From Candidatus Nitrosopumilus sp. (GTDB lineage: Archaea > Thermoproteota > Nitrososphaeria > Nitrososphaerales > Nitrosopumilaceae): a stretch of 64,000 nt of DNA. Location of the stretch: the NCBI RefSeq assembly GCF_029882185.1, contig NZ_JAOULD010000002.1, forward strand, positions 1 through 64,000. Reading direction: 5' to 3'. Below the pieces are notes generated by a model. It did not search any database, was not told the origin of the DNA, and saw nothing but the letters and a program-made list of their open reading frames with translations. Below are positions 1-6,948 of this stretch, piece by piece (the stretch's first letter is position 1; each line of letters begins with the position of its first letter). The position numbers were made by a program, and so were the translations under genes.

Positions 1-1
1 A

Positions 2-85
2 AATAGAGCAAAAGATGTAAAGTCCATCAAGATAACTCAAAAGGATTTAGAAGATTCTATTGAAGAAATAAAAAAGATGAAATAA
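2..85 (+). CDS. C-terminal end of a protein truncated by the window edge
   Basis: An open frame enters from the left edge and ends at a TAA at 83-85, giving 27 residues that finish in a charged helix (DLEDSIEEIKKMK). The pattern of a short basic stretch, then I-T-x-x-D-L-E-x-S/A-I, resembles the C-terminal lid of AAA ATPases such as Cdc48 or proteasome-activating nucleotidase, but too little is present to assign it. A small inverted repeat (86-91 with 99-104) follows the stop codon. Confidence 0.45.
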   Translation, partial: NRAKDVKSIKITQKDLEDSIEEIKKMK

Positions 86-502
86 TGATATGTGAATAAT
101 ATCATCAATATCATGACTTGAGATATGTTGATGGGATTTAAAGTAAGGATAATATTTTCATGGCTGGTTAAATTTGTAAGATATTCTCATATTGTTGTAA
201 AATTTTCAATTTTTAATCCTAGTATCAGACATGACAATTTAGATCATATGTTTATATGATTTTCACGTATACAATGTGCATTAAATTTTGGTTTAATGCA
301 ATGCACGGAAACGTAGGGTGCTAATCCCCACGATAGCCTTTGGTTTGACGTTAATGCGCTTCCGTGTTTAGTTAATTTTCATATCTGGATGATCTTGATG
401 TATATTTTGGTTTCATAATTGGAAATAATCTTCTGGTTTTTAACTTCAAATTATTTTATTCATGGTTAACTAGTTTAGTGATCAAACTTGAAAAATAGAT
501 GT
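86..502. other. Intergenic region with a structured segment
   Basis: No open frame that looks like a gene was found in these 417 bases. The main content is a pair of hairpins at 277-366, listed separately as a candidate RNA. The remainder is AT-rich with no recognisable element. Confidence 0.5.
277..367 (+). ncRNA. Candidate structured RNA (two adjacent hairpins)
   Basis: A 9-bp perfect stem (277-285 with 292-300, loop TTTTGG) is followed at once by a second domain closed by CACGGAA (304-310) and TTCCGTG (360-366), with an internal GGG/CCC hairpin (316-318 with 326-328). The segment is locally richer in G+C than its surroundings, as expected for a structured RNA in an AT-rich archaeon. No C/D or H/ACA box, tRNA or SRP motif fits. 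Strand and function are unknown; it could also be a riboswitch-like leader or a terminator. Confidence 0.35.
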
Positions 503-700
503 TTATCTAACTGCAACTCGTTTTTTGGTAACTTTTCGTGCAGGCCTATCTGGTTTCTCATTTTTTAATTTTGATTTGTCTGTAGATATACTCACACCTT
601 TCTTTTGTCCTTTACGTCTAACATCGTTTCTTATCTTTTCATCTTTTTGAATTTTTTCTAATTCTCCAGAATCAATTTTGCGCGTTTTACTTGAAACCAT
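503..700 (-). CDS. Small lysine/arginine-rich hypothetical protein
   Basis: A 65-residue basic protein with no membrane segment and no cysteine. It is dominated by K, R, S and D and ends in a K-K-R-V-A-V-R tail. The composition suggests an RNA- or DNA-binding tail-like protein, but no family is recognised. It stands alone, divergent from the CBS protein gene that starts about 95 bp away. Short basic proteins of this type occur in ammonia-oxidising archaea, but the frame could also be fortuitous. Confidence 0.5.
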   Translation of the reverse strand: MVSSKTRKIDSGELEKIQKDEKIRNDVRRKGQKKGVSISTDKSKLKNEKPDRPARKVTKKRVAVR

Positions 701-795
701 ATAATTTGAAAGTTAACACTTGCAATAAACAATATTTTCAAATTCATTTTTGAGAATCTCCCCATCACTTTTAATTAAATCTAGAATTGTGTGAA

Positions 796-1614
796 ATGAT
801 GAAGCATACGGATGAAATTTATGGGTATTTAGGAGACATACAAACCGTAAAAGTAAAACCATTAATCACTAAATCTATTACAATTAAGCCATCAGATATA
901 ATTTCAGGTGTAATTGATAAAATTTCAAAAAATGATTCATATGATGTTTTTTATTTTAATGGAAAATCTATGCTTTCAACAAATACCAGAATATTACTAG
1001 ATGCCAAAAATATTTCGAAAATGGATGTTGAATCTCTTCTTTATTCTATTCCACATATAGGTCCAAACGATACAATTCAAGATGCTGCAAATATTATTTT
1101 TGATTATAGAACTCGTGAAGCACCAGTAGTGGAAAATAATAAAATACTAGGATCTGTTACTGCAAAGAAAATTTTGGAGTTACTTTCAAAAAAAGATAAC
1201 AAATCAATTAAAGCCAAGATGATTTACACTAAAGATCCTATAACAATATCTTCAGAAAAATCTCTTAGCAATGCCAAAAAAATAATGACTACAAAAAGAT
1301 TGGATCATCTTCCTATTATTAATAAAGGAAAAATAAAGCAAGTTCTCACACCTGCACATATTATAGAGTATATCATACCACAAGAACGTCAAGGTAAAAG
1401 ATCAGTTGGAATACGAACTGCACATAAATTAGAATTTGAAATTGGAGATATAGGCAGTACTAGAATCCCCCAATGTATTCCTGATGATGATCTTGCCAAG
1501 ATTCTAAATTCTATGCTAAAAACTGATACTACATGTTGTTTAGTTAAGACCGATGAAACTCTTGAGGGAATCATAACATTTAGGGACATTCTTGGGTTGA
1601 TTTCAAAATCATAA
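796..1614 (+). CDS. CBS-domain protein (two CBS pairs)
   Basis: About 272 residues made of repeated CBS modules. The clearest are residues 75-125 (ends APVVENNKILGSVTAKKIL) and 135-190 (TKDPITISSEKSLSNAKKIM, then RLDHLPIINKGKIKQVLT); a further repeat at the C-terminus ends EGIITFRDILGLI. The N-terminal 70 residues look like a degenerate fourth module. CBS pairs bind adenosine nucleotides and usually act as energy sensors; no catalytic domain is attached, so the target is unknown. The frame is open from a TTG at 787, but ATG at 796 or 799 is the more natural start. Monocistronic. Confidence 0.85.
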   Translation: MMKHTDEIYGYLGDIQTVKVKPLITKSITIKPSDIISGVIDKISKNDSYDVFYFNGKSMLSTNTRILLDAKNISKMDVESLLYSIPHIGPNDTIQDAANIIFDYRTREAPVVENNKILGSVTAKKILELLSKKDNKSIKAKMIYTKDPITISSEKSLSNAKKIMTTKRLDHLPIINKGKIKQVLTPAHIIEYIIPQERQGKRSVGIRTAHKLEFEIGDIGSTRIPQCIPDDDLAKILNSMLKTDTTCCLVKTDETLEGIITFRDILGLISKS

Positions 1615-1763
1615 TGTAGATTAATCGTAATGGAAAAATTTCTATCTTTGAACTTGAAAATATGTAAGGACATTGTCAAATTGAAGATATTTCTGATAAA
1701 TTAAGGCATATTTGTTGAAATTAAACAATAGATTCTATTATGTGTAATTTGTAATTAATTTAA

Positions 1764-1871
1764 ATGAAATATCATTGCCGAAAATGCAAATTCACATGGG
1801 GAGGAAATACTGATACCTTTTTCAAAGTACTAGAACATGAAAAAACGCATAAAAATTCAAAGCAAAATTAA
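1764..1871 (+). CDS. C2H2 zinc-finger microprotein (35 aa)
   Basis: A 35-residue frame starting ATG, beginning MKYHCRKCKF and containing C-x2-C (residues 5 and 8) and H-x3-H (residues 25 and 29) separated by 16 residues, the layout of a single C2H2 zinc finger. The rest is lysine-rich. Too short for routine gene callers. A second microprotein with the same architecture lies at 8990-9127, which supports both. Function is unknown; DNA, RNA or protein binding are all possible. Confidence 0.55.
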   Translation: MKYHCRKCKFTWGGNTDTFFKVLEHEKTHKNSKQN

Positions 1872-2022
1872 ATCAAATTGTCCTATCGATCTATAAATCA
1901 AGAAACTTGTAAACATCATGCATCGGTAAAAATGCCGGGATTAAACAATATGTGTGAATGCATGACTTGTCACAAATTCTTTAAAGTAACTGAAATATAG
2001 GATAACGTAAAGATAGACAAAA

Positions 2023-2163
2023 CTAGTAATTCCAATTAATTTGTACTGTGGCAAAATCTTCATCATGACTTAGAACCTGTATTTGGATATCCTCTATGAG
2101 TTCAGCATATGCTATACCTATGCCAAAAAACAACAATGGTGCAAATAAAATGAATTTATTCAT
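2023..2163 (-). CDS. Secreted or membrane-anchored microprotein (46 aa)
   Basis: The 46-residue frame opens MNKFILFAPLLFFGIGIAYA, a textbook signal peptide with a cleavable AYA-E site. A mature part of about 26 residues follows, with an acidic centre (SHDEDF) and aromatic end (INWNY). No family is recognised. The strong signal peptide is the main evidence that it is real. It might be a C-terminally truncated version of a longer secreted protein, but no downstream continuation was seen in the same frame. Confidence 0.5.
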   Translation of the reverse strand: MNKFILFAPLLFFGIGIAYAELIEDIQIQVLSHDEDFATVQINWNY

Positions 2164-2374
2164 GTAATGATCAAAATTTGAAAGTTATCTTTTAACCCTT
2201 ACTAAATGAACAAATGAAAAAAACTTAATTTCTAGTTGTTTGTATGGATAATATTCTAAAAGAGAAAAATTATCATGCCTAAACTGAATCAAATCTCACA
2301 AGCAAAATATTCGGGAGCCCTTCGGGCCCATTATTTTCAGTTAGTTTTAAAATGAGCATGTTGGAAATTATCTG

Positions 2375-2437
2375 GCCGCAATGAAGAATCAGAGTTATAT
2401 CTGAATTGATGATTGGAAGGCATTTGTCTGAGCTGCC
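2375..2437 (+). ncRNA. Candidate C/D box methylation-guide sRNA
   Basis: The segment holds the ordered boxes of an archaeal C/D sRNA: box C ATGAAGA (2381-2387, one mismatch to RUGAUGA), D' CTGA (2401-2404), C' TTGATGA (2406-2412) and D CTGA (2428-2431). The two guide intervals are 13 nt (2388-2400) and 15 nt (2413-2427), close to the usual 10-12 nt. Flanks GGCCGC and GCTGCC could form a short terminal stem. Targets would be complementary to the bases just upstream of D' and D, with the methylated base opposite the fifth position; none was assigned here. It lies just 3' of pyrE. Confidence 0.5.
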
Positions 2438-2443
2438 ATGAAT

Positions 2444-3049
2444 TTACTTGTTGATTTGTTTTTTGACTTTTTCTAAAACGTTTTCACCAATTAGATTCTG
2501 TTCAAATAGAGCCTCTGTGATTTGTAAAATATTTAGAATAGAATGCATCTTTACACCTAACTCTAATAATGCTTCATCGGCCCCTTCCATTCTATTTACA
2601 ATTACATATGCATCATTAACTGAAATATTGACTTCTTTTAGAGATTTTATTGCATTGACAACTGAACCTCCTGTAGTGGCAACATCATCTATCATGAGGC
2701 CTCTCATATTGTCATAAATTTTTCCTTCAACTGATTTTAATGTTCCATAATCTTTTGGTTTGCTTCTAACATAGATTAGAGGTTTGACAGTTTCTACCGC
2801 TAGAGCTGATGCTATTACTAAACCTCCTGTTGGAACAGAAACAATTGAATCAAAATTATCTAATCCTACATCTTCTACAATTTGATTTTCAAGATATTTC
2901 ACCATTTTTCTAAATTCAATAGGATAACTTGGCACTAATCTTAAATCAACATAGTATGAACTATGTTTTCCACTTGCCAGTGTAAAATCTCCAAATTTTA
3001 TGATGCCTTTTTGATGCAAAAATGTTGCAAACTCTTTTACAAATTCCAT
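2444..3049 (-). CDS. pyrE: Orotate phosphoribosyltransferase
   Basis: 201 residues, the normal length for the archaeal enzyme that joins orotate to PRPP to make OMP in cytosolic de novo pyrimidine synthesis. The PRPP-binding motif GLMIDDVATTGGSV is at about residues 117-130. The N-terminal region (ASGKHSSYYVDLRL) and the flexible loop region (VRSKPKDYGT) fit the family. Start ATG at 3049, only 50 bp from the divergent LarA-like gene, so the two promoters share a short spacer. Not in an operon with other pyrimidine genes here. Confidence 0.96.
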   Translation of the reverse strand: MEFVKEFATFLHQKGIIKFGDFTLASGKHSSYYVDLRLVPSYPIEFRKMVKYLENQIVEDVGLDNFDSIVSVPTGGLVIASALAVETVKPLIYVRSKPKDYGTLKSVEGKIYDNMRGLMIDDVATTGGSVVNAIKSLKEVNISVNDAYVIVNRMEGADEALLELGVKMHSILNILQITEALFEQNLIGENVLEKVKKQINK

Positions 3050-3099
3050 ACAAAAGTTAACTATACTGGATTTATTTTGTTTTGTATTGAGAGATAATC

Positions 3100-4182
3100 A
3101 TGCCTGAAATCTGGTTAAATTATGGAATTACTGATGTAGTTTTAGATATAAAGGCTGAAAATCTAGAGCAAAAAATCAATTCTGATGGTAAAATCTTAGA
3201 TGATTCTGCGATCAATGAAAAACTAAACACTCTTGATTTGTCAAAACCTATGGAACTAGTAGTGTTACACAATTCTAAAACTATTCTAAAAATAATATCT
3301 TCACTGTTTACACTATGTGAGCAAAAATCAAAACCTTTCCCAAAAATACTCACTGACAAAAAAATCCTAAATTTAGTAAAATCTGGTTTACCTGAAGGAA
3401 GCTCAATTAATGAATTTGATGATGTTGGAATTGAAAACTCAAATCTTGTTTTCATGGGTGAAATGGAATTTAATGGATTATTTGGTTATGAGACTATTTC
3501 TACACGTCTTATCAAAAAATTTGGTCAAGAATCTATGCTTGCAGCCTATGCAAAAAGGCAAGGAAATCTTCCTACTCCTGGACAGTACTCAGAAAGTTTG
3601 ACTGAGGCAAAAAAATTTACTGATAATTTTGAAATTCAAGGAATAGAGATAATTGCAAATTCTGAGGGGATCATAGATTTTTCAATTGGTCATCCTTCAG
3701 AAACTATCTCATCTACCAAAATTCTTGAATCAAATTCTATCAAAGATATTGGCGAACATAAAACAATGGTGATTAGCACTGGAAAAGATGCAAGTAATGA
3801 CAATCTGGGGAATTCATTTTCTTCTCTTTGGAATTGTTCTAATGCAATCAAAAAAGATGGTCTTGCTATTTTAGTAGCTGAATGCAAAGGTGGACTAGGT
3901 TCTGATGCATTACAGCAATACATTGAAGATAGATTGTCTATAGAACAACTACGCAATCCTACTAAATACATTAATGGAATGGAAGATTTGTTGTTTCTTT
4001 CTGAAGTACAAAAGAAATTTCAAATTGGATTAGTTTCAATTCTGCCTGAATTTTATGCAAAGAAACTTAACATGATTTCTATGCCTGGAATAAAATATTC
4101 TATGGATTATATTTTAAAAACTCAAGGAGCCCGTCAGAAAGTTGCAGTAGTTACTGATGGTGCAAGGCTTTTGTTAAGGTAA
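3100..4182 (+). CDS. LarA-like protein (nickel-pincer hydroxyacid racemase superfamily, divergent)
   Basis: 360 residues. The N-terminus (LNYGITDVVLDIKAENLE) matches the LarA start pattern, in which a YGK-type loop is followed by a strand and LP-x-x-N-L. The C-terminal half also fits LarA: a glycine/lysine strand, D-N-L-x-x-S-x-x-x-x-x-N-C-x-x-A-I-K-K-D-G, then AILVAECKGGLGSD. LarA enzymes racemise or epimerise alpha-hydroxyacids using the nickel-pincer nucleotide made by LarB, LarC and LarE, all encoded further along this window. The middle of this protein lacks the His/Gly-Gly-Arg-Lys segment that carries the cofactor lysine in lactate racemase, so activity is uncertain. It ends by overlapping the convergent protease gene by 9 bp. 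Confidence 0.62.
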   Translation: MPEIWLNYGITDVVLDIKAENLEQKINSDGKILDDSAINEKLNTLDLSKPMELVVLHNSKTILKIISSLFTLCEQKSKPFPKILTDKKILNLVKSGLPEGSSINEFDDVGIENSNLVFMGEMEFNGLFGYETISTRLIKKFGQESMLAAYAKRQGNLPTPGQYSESLTEAKKFTDNFEIQGIEIIANSEGIIDFSIGHPSETISSTKILESNSIKDIGEHKTMVISTGKDASNDNLGNSFSSLWNCSNAIKKDGLAILVAECKGGLGSDALQQYIEDRLSIEQLRNPTKYINGMEDLLFLSEVQKKFQIGLVSILPEFYAKKLNMISMPGIKYSMDYILKTQGARQKVAVVTDGARLLLR

Positions 4183-5283
4183 AATCATAGGCAAAAAATC
4201 TGATGGTAATGGTGCACACAAAATTGCTAAACCTATAATTCCAATATATGCAAGTTTTCTATTTCTTGAAAGTGGTGAAACGTCATCTAATGGCATTGCA
4301 CTAGGATTTCTTGAACTCATAATTAGAATTAGGATTGCCATTAACCAATAATTCAACAAAACGAGAATCCCCATACTTGCAAAAGTCGCATATCTATGTA
4401 ATTTTACTCCAAGCAATGTTCTTGCCATATGGCCTCCATCTAATTGCCATGCAGGTAATAAATTCAAAAATGTGATTAAGAAACCAATCCATGCAGCAAA
4501 CATTACTGGCGTCATTAAAACTTCATAGCCTGAACCTCCTTTTCCAAACAAAGCCAAGCTTGCAGTCATAAGTAATGGTTCTCCTTGATTCCATTCCATT
4601 AATCTGGACTCTTCAAAAAGTCCTGCAGCAATTTCAGCATCTAAAATAGGTGCAGTATATGCAGCATAAACTGAAACTATTATTGCAATTACTAATCCTG
4701 CAATAGGTCCTGCAATAGCAACATCAAATAATATTTCTCGATTAATTGTTAGTCCTCTTGATTGAATAAATGCACCAAATGTTGGTATGCCTATAACTGG
4801 AAGTCCTGGAATAAAATATGGCCAAGTAGTTTTTAGACCATGTGCTTTTGCAGCAATAATGTGACCTAATTCATGAATTCCTAAAATCCCAAGTAATGAC
4901 AATGTGTAAACTGCTGCCATTTCAAACGGATCCCCTATCTCTACAATTGAATTTGTTCCAGATGTTCTATAATATCCGTCAATCATTACAAATGAAACAA
5001 CAATAGCAAACAATATCCTTGGAGTCCATGAAGTGCTCATCCATTTTCTCTGTTTTTTTGGAGAAAATTTTTGAATGATTACATATAATCCCCCATCTTC
5101 CATTTTTTCTAATTTACATACATATCTCATATTTTCTAATTTTCTAGCTAGGCCTTCAAACTTTGATTTGAAATCCTCGTCTTCTATTCTGAATTCTAGT
5201 GAAAATTCTGTTTTGTTAAAATCACTGACCTGAAATAGGGTATTGACTAATGAAATAATGTCTTCCTGTGAGGGATCTTCCAT
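4174..5283 (-). CDS. Site-2 protease family intramembrane metalloprotease (M50)
   Basis: 369 residues. A soluble N-terminal region of about 80 residues precedes a polytopic membrane core. The zinc site is HELGH at residues 137-141 and the third ligand motif LDGG is at 281-284 inside a membrane segment (NLLPAWQLDGGHMA). The loop between them (FIPGLPVIGIPTFGAFIQSR) is typical of archaeal and plant EGY-like S2P proteins. Such enzymes cleave membrane-bound regulators within the bilayer. There is no PDZ domain. Substrate unknown; neighbours give no clear hint. Confidence 0.9.
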   Translation of the reverse strand: MEDPSQEDIISLVNTLFQVSDFNKTEFSLEFRIEDEDFKSKFEGLARKLENMRYVCKLEKMEDGGLYVIIQKFSPKKQRKWMSTSWTPRILFAIVVSFVMIDGYYRTSGTNSIVEIGDPFEMAAVYTLSLLGILGIHELGHIIAAKAHGLKTTWPYFIPGLPVIGIPTFGAFIQSRGLTINREILFDVAIAGPIAGLVIAIIVSVYAAYTAPILDAEIAAGLFEESRLMEWNQGEPLLMTASLALFGKGGSGYEVLMTPVMFAAWIGFLITFLNLLPAWQLDGGHMARTLLGVKLHRYATFASMGILVLLNYWLMAILILIMSSRNPSAMPLDDVSPLSRNRKLAYIGIIGLAILCAPLPSDFLPMILP

Positions 5284-5356
5284 CTCTTAACGATAGATTT
5301 TTCCATTAAATGGACTTTTGGTTTAAAATTAAATATTGATGATACTCATTATCATC

Positions 5357-5854
5357 ATGCAAGTTATTCTTAGACAATTGGGAGATTGCAATATCAGACG
5401 AGCAGAATCAAGCGATCTTATCTCTGTAATGGAAATCAATCTAAAAACTCTTCCAGAACACTATTCTGATTATTTCTATGAGAGTCTGCTTGCTGAACTT
5501 CCAGAGGCTTTCATTGTTGCAGAAATTGGCGGAAAACATGTTGGATATATTATGTGTAAAACTGAATTTGGATTTTCAAATTTTAAGAAACTAGGCTTTG
5601 TCAAAAAAGGACACGTTGTTTCCATAGCAGTTCTTGAAGAACATAGAAGAAAAGGTATTGGGAAAGCACTTGTTGAAGAATCTGTAAAAGGTGTAAAATT
5701 AAGAAAATGTGATGAATTCTATTTAGAAGTAAGATGCAGTAACAATGAAGCTGTACGATTATATGAAAATCTTGGGTTTGTAATTCGTCAACAATTAAAC
5801 ACCTATTATAGAGACGGCGAAGATGCATATCTTATGGCAATTGAATTACAATAG
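5357..5854 (+). CDS. rimI: N-terminal protein acetyltransferase (archaeal RimI/Ard1 type)
   Basis: 165 residues of GNAT fold, closely following archaeal Ard1: LKTLPEHYSDYF near residue 30, GYIMCK and FGFSNF near 65-75, the acetyl-CoA loop HRRKGIGKAL at about 96-105, EVRCSNNEAVRLYENLGF, and a C-terminal YYRDGEDAYLMA. It acetylates protein N-termini with acetyl-CoA. The frame is open from TTG at 5336 and has an ATG at 5339, but ATG 5357 lies about 27 nt after a TATA-like stretch (5322-5335), so a leaderless start at 5357 is preferred. Confidence 0.9.
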   Translation: MQVILRQLGDCNIRRAESSDLISVMEINLKTLPEHYSDYFYESLLAELPEAFIVAEIGGKHVGYIMCKTEFGFSNFKKLGFVKKGHVVSIAVLEEHRRKGIGKALVEESVKGVKLRKCDEFYLEVRCSNNEAVRLYENLGFVIRQQLNTYYRDGEDAYLMAIELQ

Positions 5855-5891
5855 TTCAAACCAATAAATAACTCACAAAAAGTTCTTCGCC

Positions 5892-6110
5892 ATGGATAAA
5901 CGAAAAGGGATGGGCGTTACCATCTTTGTCTTTTGTATTGGAGGATTTTTCCTTTATGCATATTTGTTAATGTTGTCTGAATGGAGTCCAATTGTATTAC
6001 AACTATCTGTACTAATGATTGCCGGCGGTATTTTGGGAGTAATTGCATGGATTGGATATGTGATGGCTACAACAAAACCTTCACCTGCTTCAATTACATC
6101 TGAAGATTAA
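5892..6110 (+). CDS. Small two-helix membrane protein
   Basis: 72 residues with two hydrophobic segments (about 9-30 and 34-58) joined by a short ESW loop and a soluble tail rich in S, P and T. No catalytic residue or known family is evident. It sits 37 bp after the rimI stop, possibly co-transcribed, and ends 1 bp before the convergent Trm5 gene. It is likely real because of the clean hydrophobicity pattern and tight packing. Confidence 0.7.
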   Translation: MDKRKGMGVTIFVFCIGGFFLYAYLLMLSEWSPIVLQLSVLMIAGGILGVIAWIGYVMATTKPSPASITSED

Positions 6111-6111
6111 T

Positions 6112-6948
6112 TTATTTGAAAATTTTTACATCTACAACTGTCTGATAATATCTTGGACCTACCGGTCTAACGATTTTTGAATCTAGAATTTCTGATTTGA
6201 CTGGGGTGATATTTAGAAAGTGTGCTTCTGATAATTTTTCTGCTTCTGATTTTTTATCTGCATGGATGTGTGAATAATAATGAATGATTCCTTCGCTTTT
6301 AGTTGTCTTGATTGCAGATTCTAAAAACTCATCAGATCTCTCTGGTAATAACATCAATGTTCTATCTGATTTGTCAATTAACTGATTATTGATAATTTCA
6401 GTTGCATCTCCATTTATGGATATCACATTTCCTGCAAGTTTGTTTAGACTACTATTTACATCACATAATTTTGAAGCAACTGGATTAATGTCAAGGCTAT
6501 ACACGGTACATTTCTTCTTTTTTGCTGCCATGATTGAAAACATTCCAATTCCTGCAAACATGTTAGTCATTATCTCTCCATCTTGGACTAAATTGGCAAT
6601 TCTTTCTCTTTCTGTGGATAATCTGGGTGAAAAAAATGCATTTTTTACATCAACCTTAAATCTACAGCCGAACTCTTTGTATTCTGTTTCTGTATTGTCT
6701 TCTCCTGCAAGAATCTCAAGATCTCTTGTACGAAATTCTCCTTCTACTGCTGATGCTTGGTAGAATACACTTCTTACAATTTTTACCTCCTCTAACAATG
6801 TTCTTCCAATAATTTCTTTTTTTGAGAGTAATGAGTCTGGAATTCTTACAATAATTATTTCCCCAATTTGATCAAATGCTGAAATTAATTCATTGCTTTC
6901 TTCTTCTGTGAGCACATTTTCTAGTGCTTTTTTTAGCATCCGAGTCAA
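6112..6948 (-). CDS. trm5: Trm5/TYW2-family tRNA methyltransferase
   Basis: 278 residues. The N-terminal D2-like region (IGEIIIVRIPDSLLSK) is followed by the linker with R-T-R-D-L-E-I-L-A-G-E and F-x-V-D-V-K-N-A-F-F-S-P-R-L-S-T-E-R. A class I SAM domain follows with DGEIMTNMFAGIGMFSI and an acidic strand SLDINP. The usual role of the family is N1-methylation of G37 in tRNA, or aminocarboxypropyl transfer in wyosine synthesis. The canonical N-x-P-Y/NLP motif is represented by MLLPERSDEF. The ABCE1 gene overlaps its start by 4 bp, so both translation factors are co-transcribed. Confidence 0.88.
   Translation of the reverse strand: MTRMLKKALENVLTEEESNELISAFDQIGEIIIVRIPDSLLSKKEIIGRTLLEEVKIVRSVFYQASAVEGEFRTRDLEILAGEDNTETEYKEFGCRFKVDVKNAFFSPRLSTERERIANLVQDGEIMTNMFAGIGMFSIMAAKKKKCTVYSLDINPVASKLCDVNSSLNKLAGNVISINGDATEIINNQLIDKSDRTLMLLPERSDEFLESAIKTTKSEGIIHYYSHIHADKKSEAEKLSEAHFLNITPVKSEILDSKIVRPVGPRYYQTVVDVKIFK

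Noticed and set aside
1932-2000. 22-codon ATG frame with C-x-C-x2-C-H
   Set aside because: Cysteine-rich but too short and without a promoter or recognisable fold; chance cannot be excluded.
2276-2356. 26-codon ATG frame and a GCCC-TTC-GGGC hairpin (about 2316-2326)
   Set aside because: The frame has no features; the hairpin has only four clean pairs and no T-run to qualify as a terminator.
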